DNA of 44,699 nt from Frankia sp. AiPs1 (lineage in GTDB: Bacteria; Actinomycetota; Actinomycetes; Frankiales; Frankiaceae). Both the position numbers and the translations under genes were made by a program. Numbering within the stretch: the stretch's first letter is position 1; each line of letters opens with the position of its first letter. Positions 33,152-43,753 of this stretch are shown one piece after another. The stretch lies in the NCBI RefSeq assembly GCF_023716945.1, contig NZ_JAMQQF010000009.1, positions 1 through 44,699 on the forward strand, read 5' to 3'. The notes beneath the pieces were generated by a model that saw only the letters and a list, made by a program, of their open reading frames with translations, did not search any database and was not told where the DNA came from.

Positions 33152-34363
33152 TCAGAGGATGGCCGACTTCTCCTTCAGGGCGATGATCTGCTCCCAGTCG
33201 AGGCCGAGCTCGAGCAGGATCTCCTCGGTGTGCTCGCCGTGTTCCGGCGCGGGGCTCAGCGCCGGCACCCGGTCGTCGTACTGCACCGGAGTCGAGGCCA
33301 GGGCGTAGCTGATCCCGGCGGCGTTGGTCACCTCGGTGACGTAGCCGTTGGCCTGCACCTGCGGGTCGTCGTGCAGCTCCAGCGGGGACTTCACCACCGA
33401 CCAGACGCCCTCGATCTTGCTGAACCGCTCCTCCCAGTGGGCCAACGGGTGGGCCGCGAACGCCTCCCGGATCGCCGCGATGCACTCCCGGCGGTTGTCG
33501 AAACGGGCCTTCGCGTCGACGTAGCGGGGGTCGGCGAGCAGGTCCGGGCGCTCGAGCGCCGCGCAGAACTCCGGCCAGTGCCGGTCGGCCTGCAACAGGG
33601 AGAACCACAGGAAGCGGTCGTCACCGGTCCGGTAGACGTTCGTCAGCGGGTTCGGCATCTCGGTGATGTCGAAACGCTGCATCGTCGGCTGACCGAGGAT
33701 CTTGGAGCCGACGACGTCGAGGGACATCCCCCACATGGCCGAGGCGAGCAGGGAGACGTCGACGGTGCTGGCCGTGCCGGTGCGCTCACGGTGGAACAGC
33801 GCCCCGACCACCCCGGCGGCCAGGTTGAAGCCGGAGGTGTAGTCGCCGAACGCGGGGCGCATGAACGGCGGGTAGGAATCCGGCGACGCCAGGGCGTAGG
33901 CGATCCCGCCGCGGGCCCAGTAGGAGGCGACGTCGTAGCCGCCCAGGTTGGCATCCGGGCCGTGCGCGCCCTGCCCGTGGCCGCGGGCGTAGATGATGTC
34001 CGGGTTGGCTTCCCTGATCTTCTCGACTCCGACGCCGAGACGCTCGCAGGAGTCCGGCAGCAGGTTGGTGAGGAAGACGTCGGCGCCCTCCACCAGCTTG
34101 TAGAGCAGAGCGAGCCCGTCCGGGGTCGCGACGTTGAGCCCGATGCTGCGCTTGCCGCGGTTGCACTGCTCGATGAGATGGTTGACCCCGTCGAGGCCGG
34201 CGAGCATCCCGGAGGCGATCAGGCCGCGCTGCGGGTCGCCCGTCTCGGGATGCTCGATCTTGATCACATCGGCACCCCAGTCCGCGAGCACGGCGCCGGC
34301 GGCGGGTACGAAGGTCCACGCCGCCAGCTCGACGACCTGGATGCCTTCCATGATGCCTGTCAT
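33152..34363 (-). CDS. Class III CoA-transferase (CaiB/BaiF family)
   Basis: 403 residues. Transfers CoA between carboxylic acids; catalytic Asp in the DYTSGFNLAAG region (FGDYTSGFN). Other signatures are VVELAAWTFVPAAGAVLADW, GADVIKIEHPETGDPQRG, NRGKRSIGLNVATPDG and RTGTASTVDVSLLASAMWGM. The ATG at 34363 has GAGGAG 3-4 bases ahead; ATG 34351 is an alternative. It is divergent from the fused Liv importer across a 680-bp control region, so uptake and CoA activation may be co-regulated. Confidence 0.92.
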   Translation of the reverse strand: MTGIMEGIQVVELAAWTFVPAAGAVLADWGADVIKIEHPETGDPQRGLIASGMLAGLDGVNHLIEQCNRGKRSIGLNVATPDGLALLYKLVEGADVFLTNLLPDSCERLGVGVEKIREANPDIIYARGHGQGAHGPDANLGGYDVASYWARGGIAYALASPDSYPPFMRPAFGDYTSGFNLAAGVVGALFHRERTGTASTVDVSLLASAMWGMSLDVVGSKILGQPTMQRFDITEMPNPLTNVYRTGDDRFLWFSLLQADRHWPEFCAALERPDLLADPRYVDAKARFDNRRECIAAIREAFAAHPLAHWEERFSKIEGVWSVVKSPLELHDDPQVQANGYVTEVTNAAGISYALASTPVQYDDRVPALSPAPEHGEHTEEILLELGLDWEQIIALKEKSAIL

Positions 34364-34516
34364 GATCTCCTCTTCCCCGGCTCGCGACGCGCCTCGGCGT
34401 CCGTCGCCGTGGCCAGGCCGCTTCACCGCGGCTCGTCGCCCGCGCCGGGCCGGGAGCCGGTGGCCGCGCCGCTGCGCGGGCCGCGCCACGGCCCCACAAC
34501 CCCGGTTTCCGTTGGA

Positions 34517-34531
34517 TAATTAGACTAATTA
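34517..34531. promoter_or_regulatory. Palindrome TAATTAGACTAATTA
   Basis: Perfect 7-1-7 inverted repeat about 155 bp upstream of the CoA-transferase start and fully AT-rich. Probably an operator, possibly overlapping that promoter; the regulator is unknown. Confidence 0.55.
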
Positions 34532-34700
34532 GTTCGCCAGCCGAAGACAAGCGCGCGCCCACCCGACCCCGCGAGCCGGACGCTCACTCGGCGCACCGAC
34601 CCCCGTCCGTCGGGAGCCCCGTGAGCACGGACAGTCGCCACCCCCGAGGGCGGGCCCACCTCCGCGCCGGGAAACATCATCTCAGCGCGACCGAAGTTCC

Positions 34701-34748
34701 GATCACGAGATGTCCTGATCATGAGATGTTCTGATCATGAGATGCTCC
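34701..34748. repeat. Three 16-bp direct repeats (GATCATGAGATGTTCT)
   Basis: Three consecutive units, GATCACGAGATGTCCT, GATCATGAGATGTTCT and GATCATGAGATGCTCC, lie just before the 18-bp palindrome. Regular spacing of 16 bp and low divergence suggest an array of protein-binding sites rather than neutral repeat. Confidence 0.7.
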
Positions 34749-34765
34749 GATCCTACGCTTCAGTC

Positions 34766-34783
34766 AGATGAATTGATTCATCT
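34766..34783. promoter_or_regulatory. 18-bp palindrome AGATGAATTGATTCATCT
   Basis: Perfect inverted repeat (arms AGATGAAT and ATTCATCT, 2-bp centre). The half-site recurs singly at 40614-40621 (AGATGAAT), and as AGATGATT at 9659-9666 and, reversed, at 13942-13949, all in gene-start regions. Candidate operator for a regulator of the whole cluster, perhaps the GntR protein encoded at 38811. Confidence 0.65.
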
Positions 34784-35045
34784 TGCCGAGCACGGACGGT
34801 CGCGGCAGCGTACTCGCTGGTCAGACGCGCCGACCTCCGTCGACCCCGCAGAGGATCTCCGTGACTCATCCCACAAGATGCGGTAAATTCCTCTAACTCA
34901 GTCATAGCTATCCGCGGGCGGCGTCGACCAGTCCCGGCTCCTGCGGTCTCCCCATCACCCCCGCCTGCCCGCGCCGACTCCCGCAGCCCGCTGCCCGGCG
35001 CCGGCGTGCCCCGGCCGACCCGGGGTGCGCGTCGAAAGGACGGAC

Positions 35046-37864
<2,819 letters not shown>

Positions 37865-37868
<4 letters not shown>

Positions 37869-38686
37869 CGACGACCCTCGACTCCCTCGACTCCGGTGGC
37901 CCCGATCCGGCCGGGAGCGACCCGGGCGCGGCCGCCGGGACCGCGGTGCTGCGCACCCGCGGCCTGATCTGCGGCCACGGGCGGGTGCCGGTGGTCCGCG
38001 GCCTCGACCTCGATCTTCACCGGGGCTCGGTGCTTGCGGTCCTCGGTCCGAACGGGGCCGGCAAGACGACGCTGATGACGACCCTCGCCGGCCTGCTGCC
38101 GCGACTGGGCGGGGAGGTGTTCGTCGACGGGCAGCCACTGGCGAACGCCCGACCGGCCGCGACCAGCCGGGCCGGGATGGTGCTGGTCTCGGACGACCGG
38201 GCGTTGTTCGCCGGGCTGTCGGTCCGGGAGAACCTCACGATCGCCCGCCGCCGCGGAGGGCCGAGCGTCGGTGACGCGCTGGACCTGTTCCCGGCCCTGA
38301 AGCGACGCCTGTCGGTCAACGCCGGCGCCCTGTCCGGCGGGGAGCAGCAGATGCTCGCCGTGGCCCGCGCCCTGGTGCAGAACCCGCGGATCCTGCTCGT
38401 CGACGAGATGAGCATGGGCCTGGCCCCGGTGATCGTCGAGGAGCTGCTGCCGGTCGTGCGGCGCATCGCCGACGACACCGGCGCCGTCGTCGTCCTCGTC
38501 GAGCAGCACGTGCACCTGGCGCTGGAGGTCGCCGACCGGGCGATCGTGCTGGTCCACGGCGACGTCACGCTTCGCGGCGACGCGGCCGCGCTCGCCCGGG
38601 ACCCGCAGCAGCTCGAGGCCGCCTACCTCGGCTCCGTCGAACCCGCTCCCGGCTCCCCGGACTCCCCCGCCACCGGTTCCGCCTGA
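37865..38686 (+). CDS. livF: Branched-chain-amino-acid-type ABC transporter ATPase (LivF)
   Basis: 273 residues. GTG start at 37865 overlaps the preceding stop (GTGTGA), so translation is coupled. Walker A GPNGAGKTTLM, signature LSGGEQQMLAVARAL, Walker B ILLVDEMSMGLAP, H-loop VEQHVHLAL. The first ~28 residues are an acidic/Gly-rich extension before the usual start of the domain. It would pair with the ATPase domain of the fused protein. A frame covering 35006-38686 is open throughout, but only its last part is this gene. Confidence 0.93.
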
Positions 38687-38697
38687 CCCTCGATCGT

Positions 38698-38728
38698 GGG
38701 CCCGGTCCGCCGGCCGCGGACGGGGCCC
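38698..38728 (+). terminator. Hairpin after livF
   Basis: GGGCCCGGTCCGC pairs with GCGGACGGGGCCC (one mismatch) around a CGGCC loop, beginning 12 bases after the livF stop. Strong stem without a U-run. Confidence 0.7.
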
Positions 38729-38773
38729 ACCGCCGAGACAGGCGCGGCCGGGCCCAGCAGCCCCGCGGGCCCA

Positions 38774-38813
38774 GCAGCTCAGCAGCTCAGCAGCTCAGCA
38801 GCTCAGCAGCTCA
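38774..38813. repeat. 8-bp tandem repeat at the end of the GntR gene
   Basis: Five perfect copies of GCAGCTCA. The last includes the stop codon of the GntR gene (TCA at 38811-38813). Confidence 0.9.
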
Positions 38814-39566
38814 GCTCATCATCTCCACGACGGTGGTGGCCAGCGGGCCTTCCAGGTAGTGGCGGGTGGCCTCGTCGAGGTGCCGCAGCCACAACCGGTG
38901 GACGAGGTCGGGGCGGCCCCGCTTGATCAGGTCGACCAGGCGCACGTGGCTGCGGTGCACCTCCACGGTCTCCTTGCGGGTCTGCCCCTGGTCGACGTTC
39001 ATCGCATAGCGCCGGCGGGCGGTGCCAACGATGTGGTACATCATGTCGAGCATGACGGCGAGGGTCTGGTTGTCGGCGAGCTCCGCCATCAGCCGGTGGA
39101 ACTCCTCGTCGTGCACGATGAAGGCCGAGGGCTCGTCCAGGTGCGTCTCGGCCTTGGCCAGGCACTCCTCGAGCCGGGCGATGTTCTCCGGCGTCGCCGA
39201 GGCCGCGACCAGCCGTGCCAGTGGGGCCTCCACCTCCGCCCGGGCCCGGTAGACGTCCGCCATCGTGGTCCCGCGGTATTCCAGCACGTAGCCGACGTAG
39301 CGGGCGGCGACGTCACCGTTGGGGATCTGCACCCGGGCCCCGCCGTGCACGCCACGCCGCACGGTGATCAGCGACTCCGACTCCAGGATGCGGAACGCCT
39401 CGCGCAGCGTCGGGCGGCTGACGTGGAACTGCTCCATGAGCGCCGACTCGGACGGCAGGAGGTGGTTCTCGAGGAGCTCGCCGGTGATGATCTGCCGGCG
39501 GATCGTCGCAGCCACGAGCTCAGCCGCCTTGGGTACCCGAATACCGGCGGTCGTCACAGCCGTCAT
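38811..39566 (-). CDS. GntR-family regulator, FadR/FCD subfamily
   Basis: 251 residues from the ATG at 39566. Winged helix (about 10-75: AATIRRQIITGELLENHLLP, FHVSRPTLREAFRILESESL) followed by an all-helical FCD ligand domain. Its metal-site residues lie in DVYRARAEVEAPLARLV, HDEEFHRLMAELADN and HRSHVRLVDLIKRG. FCD regulators respond to carboxylic acids. It converges on the Liv importer. It is probably the local regulator of the importer, CoA-transferase and 40.7-kb operon, given shared AT-rich palindromes (inference). A longer upstream frame to 39788 is unconserved. Confidence 0.9.
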   Translation of the reverse strand: MTAVTTAGIRVPKAAELVAATIRRQIITGELLENHLLPSESALMEQFHVSRPTLREAFRILESESLITVRRGVHGGARVQIPNGDVAARYVGYVLEYRGTTMADVYRARAEVEAPLARLVAASATPENIARLEECLAKAETHLDEPSAFIVHDEEFHRLMAELADNQTLAVMLDMMYHIVGTARRRYAMNVDQGQTRKETVEVHRSHVRLVDLIKRGRPDLVHRLWLRHLDEATRHYLEGPLATTVVEMMS

Positions 39567-40254
39567 CCCTCGTCTCTGCGGCTCCACCGGCGCCTGCCCG
39601 CGAACGGGGCTCAGCCGCGGCGTCCGGAGCCGACCTGGGCGAAAATTATTTAGCGGAATTATGGATTCTACATGATTAGCGTCGGTAACGACCGCAGTGG
39701 AGCCACCCGGGCCGCGCCGTGCCGCCTGCCGAACCGCGCCGGTGACGCGCGATCCCCCGGACCATCTTAGAGCCTGCCGCCTCGCCACCCGGCGAGACCG
39801 GCGCGATCAAACGGTTAGAAGAATCACAGAATTGCACGCTCGAGTCGACTCTCCGTCATCGACGCCCGGGCGTCCGCGACGCCGATCCGGGGAAGCGGCC
39901 CAAGCCGGGCTGGGCCGGGCCGGGCCGAATCGGGTCTAACCGAGCCGAGCCGAGCCGGGCCAGGCCGGGTGGGCCGGGCTGGCTGGGCACACACCTACTT
40001 TGATCAAGGGGTGGCGTGCGGGGCACCGCGTTGGCCGGTGCCTGTCTTGGTTGCGCCGGCAACTGCAGGAGGCTGACGACGCTGGGGACCGGGCGCACGG
40101 TCATCAACCTCCTGCATCTGCGGGCCACCGCCCGGCCGGGACTCCCGCCGGGCGATCTGCACACCGTGCGTCATCGGTGAAGCGGAGATGCCTCAGTCCG
40201 AGTCATCACCTTGATGATCATGAGGTTCCGCGGAACCGCGCCGCGCCGTCGGAC

Positions 40255-40400
40255 GCGAGCCCGACGCCCCCGACCACGACGCCCCCGACCACGACGTCCC
40301 CGACCACGACGTCCCCGATCACGATCACGACCACGACCACGACCACCATGGTTACGACGGCCATGGTCACGACGACCACGACCAGACGGCCATGGTCACA
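40255..40400 (+). repeat. GACCAC-type repeat with possible His/Asp-rich coding remnant
   Basis: Imperfect copies of GACCACGACGTCCCC, then GACCAC runs. In one frame it reads PDHDVPDHDVPDHDHDHDHD followed by HGYDGHGHDDHD. After one frame shift it continues DGHGHNIHDGDIHDHD. No start codon or conserved domain accompanies it. It may be a remnant of a metal-binding tail or pure repeat. Confidence 0.5.
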
Positions 40401-40613
40401 ACATCCACGACGGCGACATCCATGATCACGATACGCCCCCCGGGTCGACGCCTTGCCGGGGTCCGGATCGCGTATCGCCGACAGGTCGTCCGATCAGAAC
40501 CGCGTCCGCGGCCCAGGCGTGGCCCCTGCGCGGGCACCCGCCGACAGGCGCCGGGCCTCCCCGGTCCGGCGGCGTCCCCGGGCATCGGTGGACAGCATCC
40601 GGGCAATAAAGTT

Positions 40614-40621
40614 AGATGAAT
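40614..40621. promoter_or_regulatory. AGATGAAT half-site upstream of the 40.7-kb operon
   Basis: Same octamer as the arm of the 34766-34783 palindrome, inside the AT-rich patch 64 bp before the first gene of the operon. Single half-site, so tentative. Confidence 0.4.
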
Positions 40622-40684
40622 GAGCTCCGTAAGCTGATGTAGGGATATTGAACGAGCCGGCAGAGGCCGGGACAGAGGGGCGAT

Positions 40685-41509
40685 GTGAAGATCACGGGTC
40701 TCGCACTCGCGCTGCTGGACATCCCGGCGCGATACACCCAGGAGTACAACCGCTGGTACGACCTGGATCACCTGCCCGAGCACGTGGCCAAGGCCGACGT
40801 GGTCGCCGGCCGACGTTACGTGGCGACCCCGGTCACCCGGGCCACGCCCGGAACGTTGGCGGGCGAGCTCACCCACGGCCAGCCGCCCTACGCGACCATG
40901 TACCTGTTCGGTGGCCCGCTCGACTTCATGTCCGAGCAGGCGTTCGCCGGCTGGCGCGACACCGATCGCGCGATCACCCGGGCCGGGCGCTTCTGGATCC
41001 AGGGGCGGCCGGTCTTCACGAGCTGGTGGCGACTGACGGCGGCGCACACCCGCCCGTCGATCGACGTCTCGGCCGACGCGGTCCCGCACCTGGCCCACCA
41101 GGGGGTCGTCGTCAGCATCGGGCGGGCCGGTCCGGGCGGGCGCCCGGCGGCGCTGGACTGGTGGGAGCGCACCCAGCGCGACGACCTGTACGAGCTGCCC
41201 GGGCTGCTCGGGACCCTGCAGCTCGAACCGGTGGAGACCGGCGAGCAGGACCTGGTGCTGCACGTCCTGCTGTGCGCGCAGCCGGCGGCCGAGGTCCTCG
41301 CCGGGCTCACCGCGGTCCGCGACCGCCAGCGCCTCACCGGCCGCTTCCCCGCCCACGGCGGCGCCCACGAGACGCTCGCGCTGCTGGCCTACGAGCGGAT
41401 CATCCCATTGCAGTACGACTTCGACATGGGCGAGGCCACCGACCCCACCGACCCCACCGAGCCGGTCGAGCCGGTCGACCCGGCGCCCAGGCCCGAGGGC
41501 CGGCCGTGA
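40685..41509 (+). CDS. EthD-like / dimeric alpha-beta-barrel protein
   Basis: 274 residues; GTG at 40685 with GAGGGG upstream. The N-terminal EYNRWYDLDHLPEHVAKADV is the hallmark of small dimeric ferredoxin-like barrels. A second half (GVVVSIGR to LDWWERTQRDDLYELPGLLG) looks like a second copy of the fold, giving a pseudo-dimer. Such proteins include monooxygenase helpers, dehalogenases and proteins of unknown role. The C-terminus is an acidic Pro/Thr tail (DPTDPTEPVEPVDPAP). It is translationally linked to the next gene (TGATG). Function unknown; a role in the oxidation pathway of this operon is likely. Confidence 0.78.
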   Translation: MKITGLALALLDIPARYTQEYNRWYDLDHLPEHVAKADVVAGRRYVATPVTRATPGTLAGELTHGQPPYATMYLFGGPLDFMSEQAFAGWRDTDRAITRAGRFWIQGRPVFTSWWRLTAAHTRPSIDVSADAVPHLAHQGVVVSIGRAGPGGRPAALDWWERTQRDDLYELPGLLGTLQLEPVETGEQDLVLHVLLCAQPAAEVLAGLTAVRDRQRLTGRFPAHGGAHETLALLAYERIIPLQYDFDMGEATDPTDPTEPVEPVDPAPRPEGRP

Positions 41510-42453
41510 TGCGCTTCATGGCCGAGTACAACGTCCGCAGCGACCCGGCCGAGGGCTGGCTGGACCCGGACAACGTGGCGACCTTCGCGCGGACGCTGGA
41601 GGAGCTCGGCTTCGGCGCGCTGGCGTTCACCGACCATCCGGCGCCCAGTGCGAAGTGGCTGGCGGCGGGCGGGCACGAGACGTTCGACCCGTTCGCGGCG
41701 CTGAGCTTCTGCGCGGCCGCCACCCGGCGAATCCGACTGATGACGCACCTGGCGGTTGTCCCGTACCGCAATCCCCTGCTGCAGGCCCGGTCGATGACCA
41801 CCGTCGACGTGCTCTCCGGCGGGCGGGCGATCTTCGCGCTGGGCACGGGGTACCTGCGCTCCGAGTTCGCCGCCCTCGGCGTGGCCGCCGAGGAACGCAA
41901 CGAGCTGTTCGACGAGGCGGTGGAGGTCATCCGCAAGGCCTGGACGCAGGACGTCGTCGAGCACACCGGCCGGCACTTCCACGCCGCCGGGCAGGCGATG
42001 CTCCCCCGGCCGGTGCAGCGCCCGCACCCGCCGTTGTGGCTCGGCGGCAACAGCGGCCTCGCCCTCGACCGGGTGGCCCGCTTCGGCCAGGGCTGGGCCG
42101 CGCTCGTCGGCTCCCCGCAGCTCGCCCGCAGCGCGCGCACGGCGTCGATCACCTCCACCGAGGAGCTCGCCGCCCGCATCCGCGAGCTCGAGCGCCGCCT
42201 GCACGCCCGCGGACGCACCCTGGCCGAGATCGACGTCCTCGCCCCCACCTCGGCCGGCGTGCTCGCGAACGACCAGTCGCCGGCGCAACGCCTCGACGAG
42301 CTGGCCCGGCTACGCGACGTCGGGGTGACCTGGGCCGGCGTCGTGCTGCCCGGCGGCGGATTCGCCGCGGCCATGGACAGCGTTCGGCGTTTCGGCGCCG
42401 AGGTCGTGGCCGCCCTGACGCCACCACCCGACCCGGGGGGCCGGCTCTCGTGA
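41509..42453 (+). CDS. LLM-class (F420- or flavin-dependent) oxidoreductase
   Basis: 314 residues; the ATG shares one base with the previous stop (TGATG). TIM-barrel luciferase-like family: TLEELGFGALAFTDHPAPSA, RRIRLMTHLAVVPYRNPLLQ, VDVLSGGRAIFALGTGYLRS, LFDEAVEVIRKAWTQDVVE, RPHPPLWLGGNSGLALDRVA. Typical of F420-dependent TIGR03619-like proteins; cofactor not provable here. Second gene of the four-gene operon; it could oxidise or reduce the same substrate handled by the ADH/ALDH pair. Confidence 0.9.
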   Translation: MRFMAEYNVRSDPAEGWLDPDNVATFARTLEELGFGALAFTDHPAPSAKWLAAGGHETFDPFAALSFCAAATRRIRLMTHLAVVPYRNPLLQARSMTTVDVLSGGRAIFALGTGYLRSEFAALGVAAEERNELFDEAVEVIRKAWTQDVVEHTGRHFHAAGQAMLPRPVQRPHPPLWLGGNSGLALDRVARFGQGWAALVGSPQLARSARTASITSTEELAARIRELERRLHARGRTLAEIDVLAPTSAGVLANDQSPAQRLDELARLRDVGVTWAGVVLPGGGFAAAMDSVRRFGAEVVAALTPPPDPGGRLS

Positions 42454-42514
42454 GCCCCGGCCCCCGTGCCGTCCCGGCCCGGTGCCGGCCACCTGGAGAC
42501 CATCGGAGGACAAC

Positions 42515-43753
42515 GTGCTGCTAGATCTCACCGGTACCGGCGCGCCGGCCTTCCTCGCCCCCCGGCAGGTGCTGACCGGAGCGGGATCCGCCGCCACGGC
42601 GGGGGCGGCCCTGCGCTCCTGGGGGGTGGCCCCGGGGCAGGTGCTGGTCGTCGCCGACCGGGTTGTGTCCGAGGCGGGGCTGCTCGCCACCGTGGTCGGC
42701 GGCCTGGCGGATGCCGGATTCGAGGTGACGGTGTTCGACGACGTCGCCGGCGAACCCACCGACACCGTCGTCGCCCGGGCCGCCGACGCCGCCCGCGCCC
42801 ACGCGGTGACGGCCGTCGTCGGCGTCGGCGGCGGCAGTGCCCTCGACCTCGCGAAGGCCGTCGCCCTGCTCGCGACGAACCCGGGCTCGATCGCCGACTG
42901 GGTCGGGGTCGTCGAGCCGCCGGTTGCGGTGGCGCCGCTGCTGCTCGTGCCGACGACCACCGGCACCGGCTCGGAGGCGACCCGGATCTCGATGATCACG
43001 ATCGGCGGGGTGAAGCGCATCGTGAGCTGCGCCCAGTTCGTCCCGCTCGTCGCCGTCCTCGACGCCGACCTGGTGGCCGACCTGCCCGCGGCGGTGGTGG
43101 CCTCGACCGGCATGGACGCGATCGCCCACGGCGTGGAGTCGATGCTGTCGACCACCCGCACGGCGCTGACCCTGGCGGTGGCCACCGAGGCGGTGCGGAT
43201 CCTCACCGTCAGCCTCGAGCCCGCAGCACTCGACGGCGACCGGGCCGCCCGGGGGCGGGTGTTGTACGCCTCGCACCTGGCCGGGCTGGCGCTCAACGCG
43301 GGCGTCGTGCTCGGGCACAGCCTGGCCTACGTCATCGCCCGGCATGCCCCGATGCCGCACGGGACGAGCTGCGCGCTGGCGCTGCCCTACTGCCTGGCCT
43401 ACGACCGCGACGTGCCCGAGGCCCTGGCCGCGCACATCGCCCGGGCCGTCACCGCCGACGAGCACACGGGGCTGCGGGCGGCGGCCGAGCGGGTCGACGA
43501 CCTCGCCCGGCGCCTCGGGCTGCCCCGCTCGCTCGACGCGGTCGGCATCCGGGCCGACCTGCTGGCGCAGATGGCCGCCGAGACCATCCGCGACTTCCCG
43601 CGCCCCACGAACCCGGTCCCGATGGCGACGGCCCCGGTGCACCGCCTGCTCACCACGATGCACCGCGGCAGCGTCGCCGACGCATGGGAGCTGGACCTCA
43701 CCCCCGACCCGAACCCGGATCACGACCTGAACTCGGATGGAGTGGCCGCGTGA
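42515..43753 (+). CDS. Iron-containing alcohol dehydrogenase
   Basis: 412 residues; GTG at 42515 with GGAGGA 4 bases ahead (the 42482 start lacks one). Fe-ADH fold: NAD site VVGVGGGSALDLAKAVAL, LLVPTTTGTGSEATRISMI, metal ligands in GMDAIAHGVES, VVLGHSLAYVIARHAPMPHG. Probably oxidises an alcohol to the aldehyde that the next enzyme uses (or the reverse). The C-terminus has a short DPNPDHDLNS tail. Its stop overlaps the aldehyde dehydrogenase start (GTGA), so the two are coupled. Confidence 0.92.
   Translation: MLLDLTGTGAPAFLAPRQVLTGAGSAATAGAALRSWGVAPGQVLVVADRVVSEAGLLATVVGGLADAGFEVTVFDDVAGEPTDTVVARAADAARAHAVTAVVGVGGGSALDLAKAVALLATNPGSIADWVGVVEPPVAVAPLLLVPTTTGTGSEATRISMITIGGVKRIVSCAQFVPLVAVLDADLVADLPAAVVASTGMDAIAHGVESMLSTTRTALTLAVATEAVRILTVSLEPAALDGDRAARGRVLYASHLAGLALNAGVVLGHSLAYVIARHAPMPHGTSCALALPYCLAYDRDVPEALAAHIARAVTADEHTGLRAAAERVDDLARRLGLPRSLDAVGIRADLLAQMAAETIRDFPRPTNPVPMATAPVHRLLTTMHRGSVADAWELDLTPDPNPDHDLNSDGVAA

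Larger units (their letters stand above)
34364..35045. promoter_or_regulatory. Long divergent control region, CoA-transferase / Liv importer
   Basis: 680 bp without a gene but rich in AT-biased structure against a G+C-rich background: the palindrome at 34517-34531, three 16-bp repeats at 34701-34748, the 18-bp palindrome at 34766-34783, and a further AT-rich patch (34882-34912, GGTAAATTCCTCTAACTCAG) nearer the importer. A short minus-strand frame at 34525-34722 lacks any conserved look. Confidence 0.6.
39567..40684. other. 1.1-kb gene-poor region with low-complexity tracts
   Basis: Near 39640-39680 an AT-rich promoter patch (ATTATTTAGCGGAATTATGG) belongs to the GntR gene. 39895-39990 is a run of GCCGGGCC/GCCGAGCC repeats. 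40255-40400 is a GAC-CAC rich tract. 40605-40650 is the AT-rich promoter of the next operon, with AGATGAAT. Frames over 40000-40425 and 40211-40609 are open but give Thr- or Arg-rich low-complexity peptides and are not called. Confidence 0.6.

Noticed and set aside
40000-40609. Two overlapping frames (Thr-rich and Arg/Pro-rich) before the 40.7-kb operon
   Set aside because: Both derive from the GACCAC repeat tract; no ribosome site or conserved domain.
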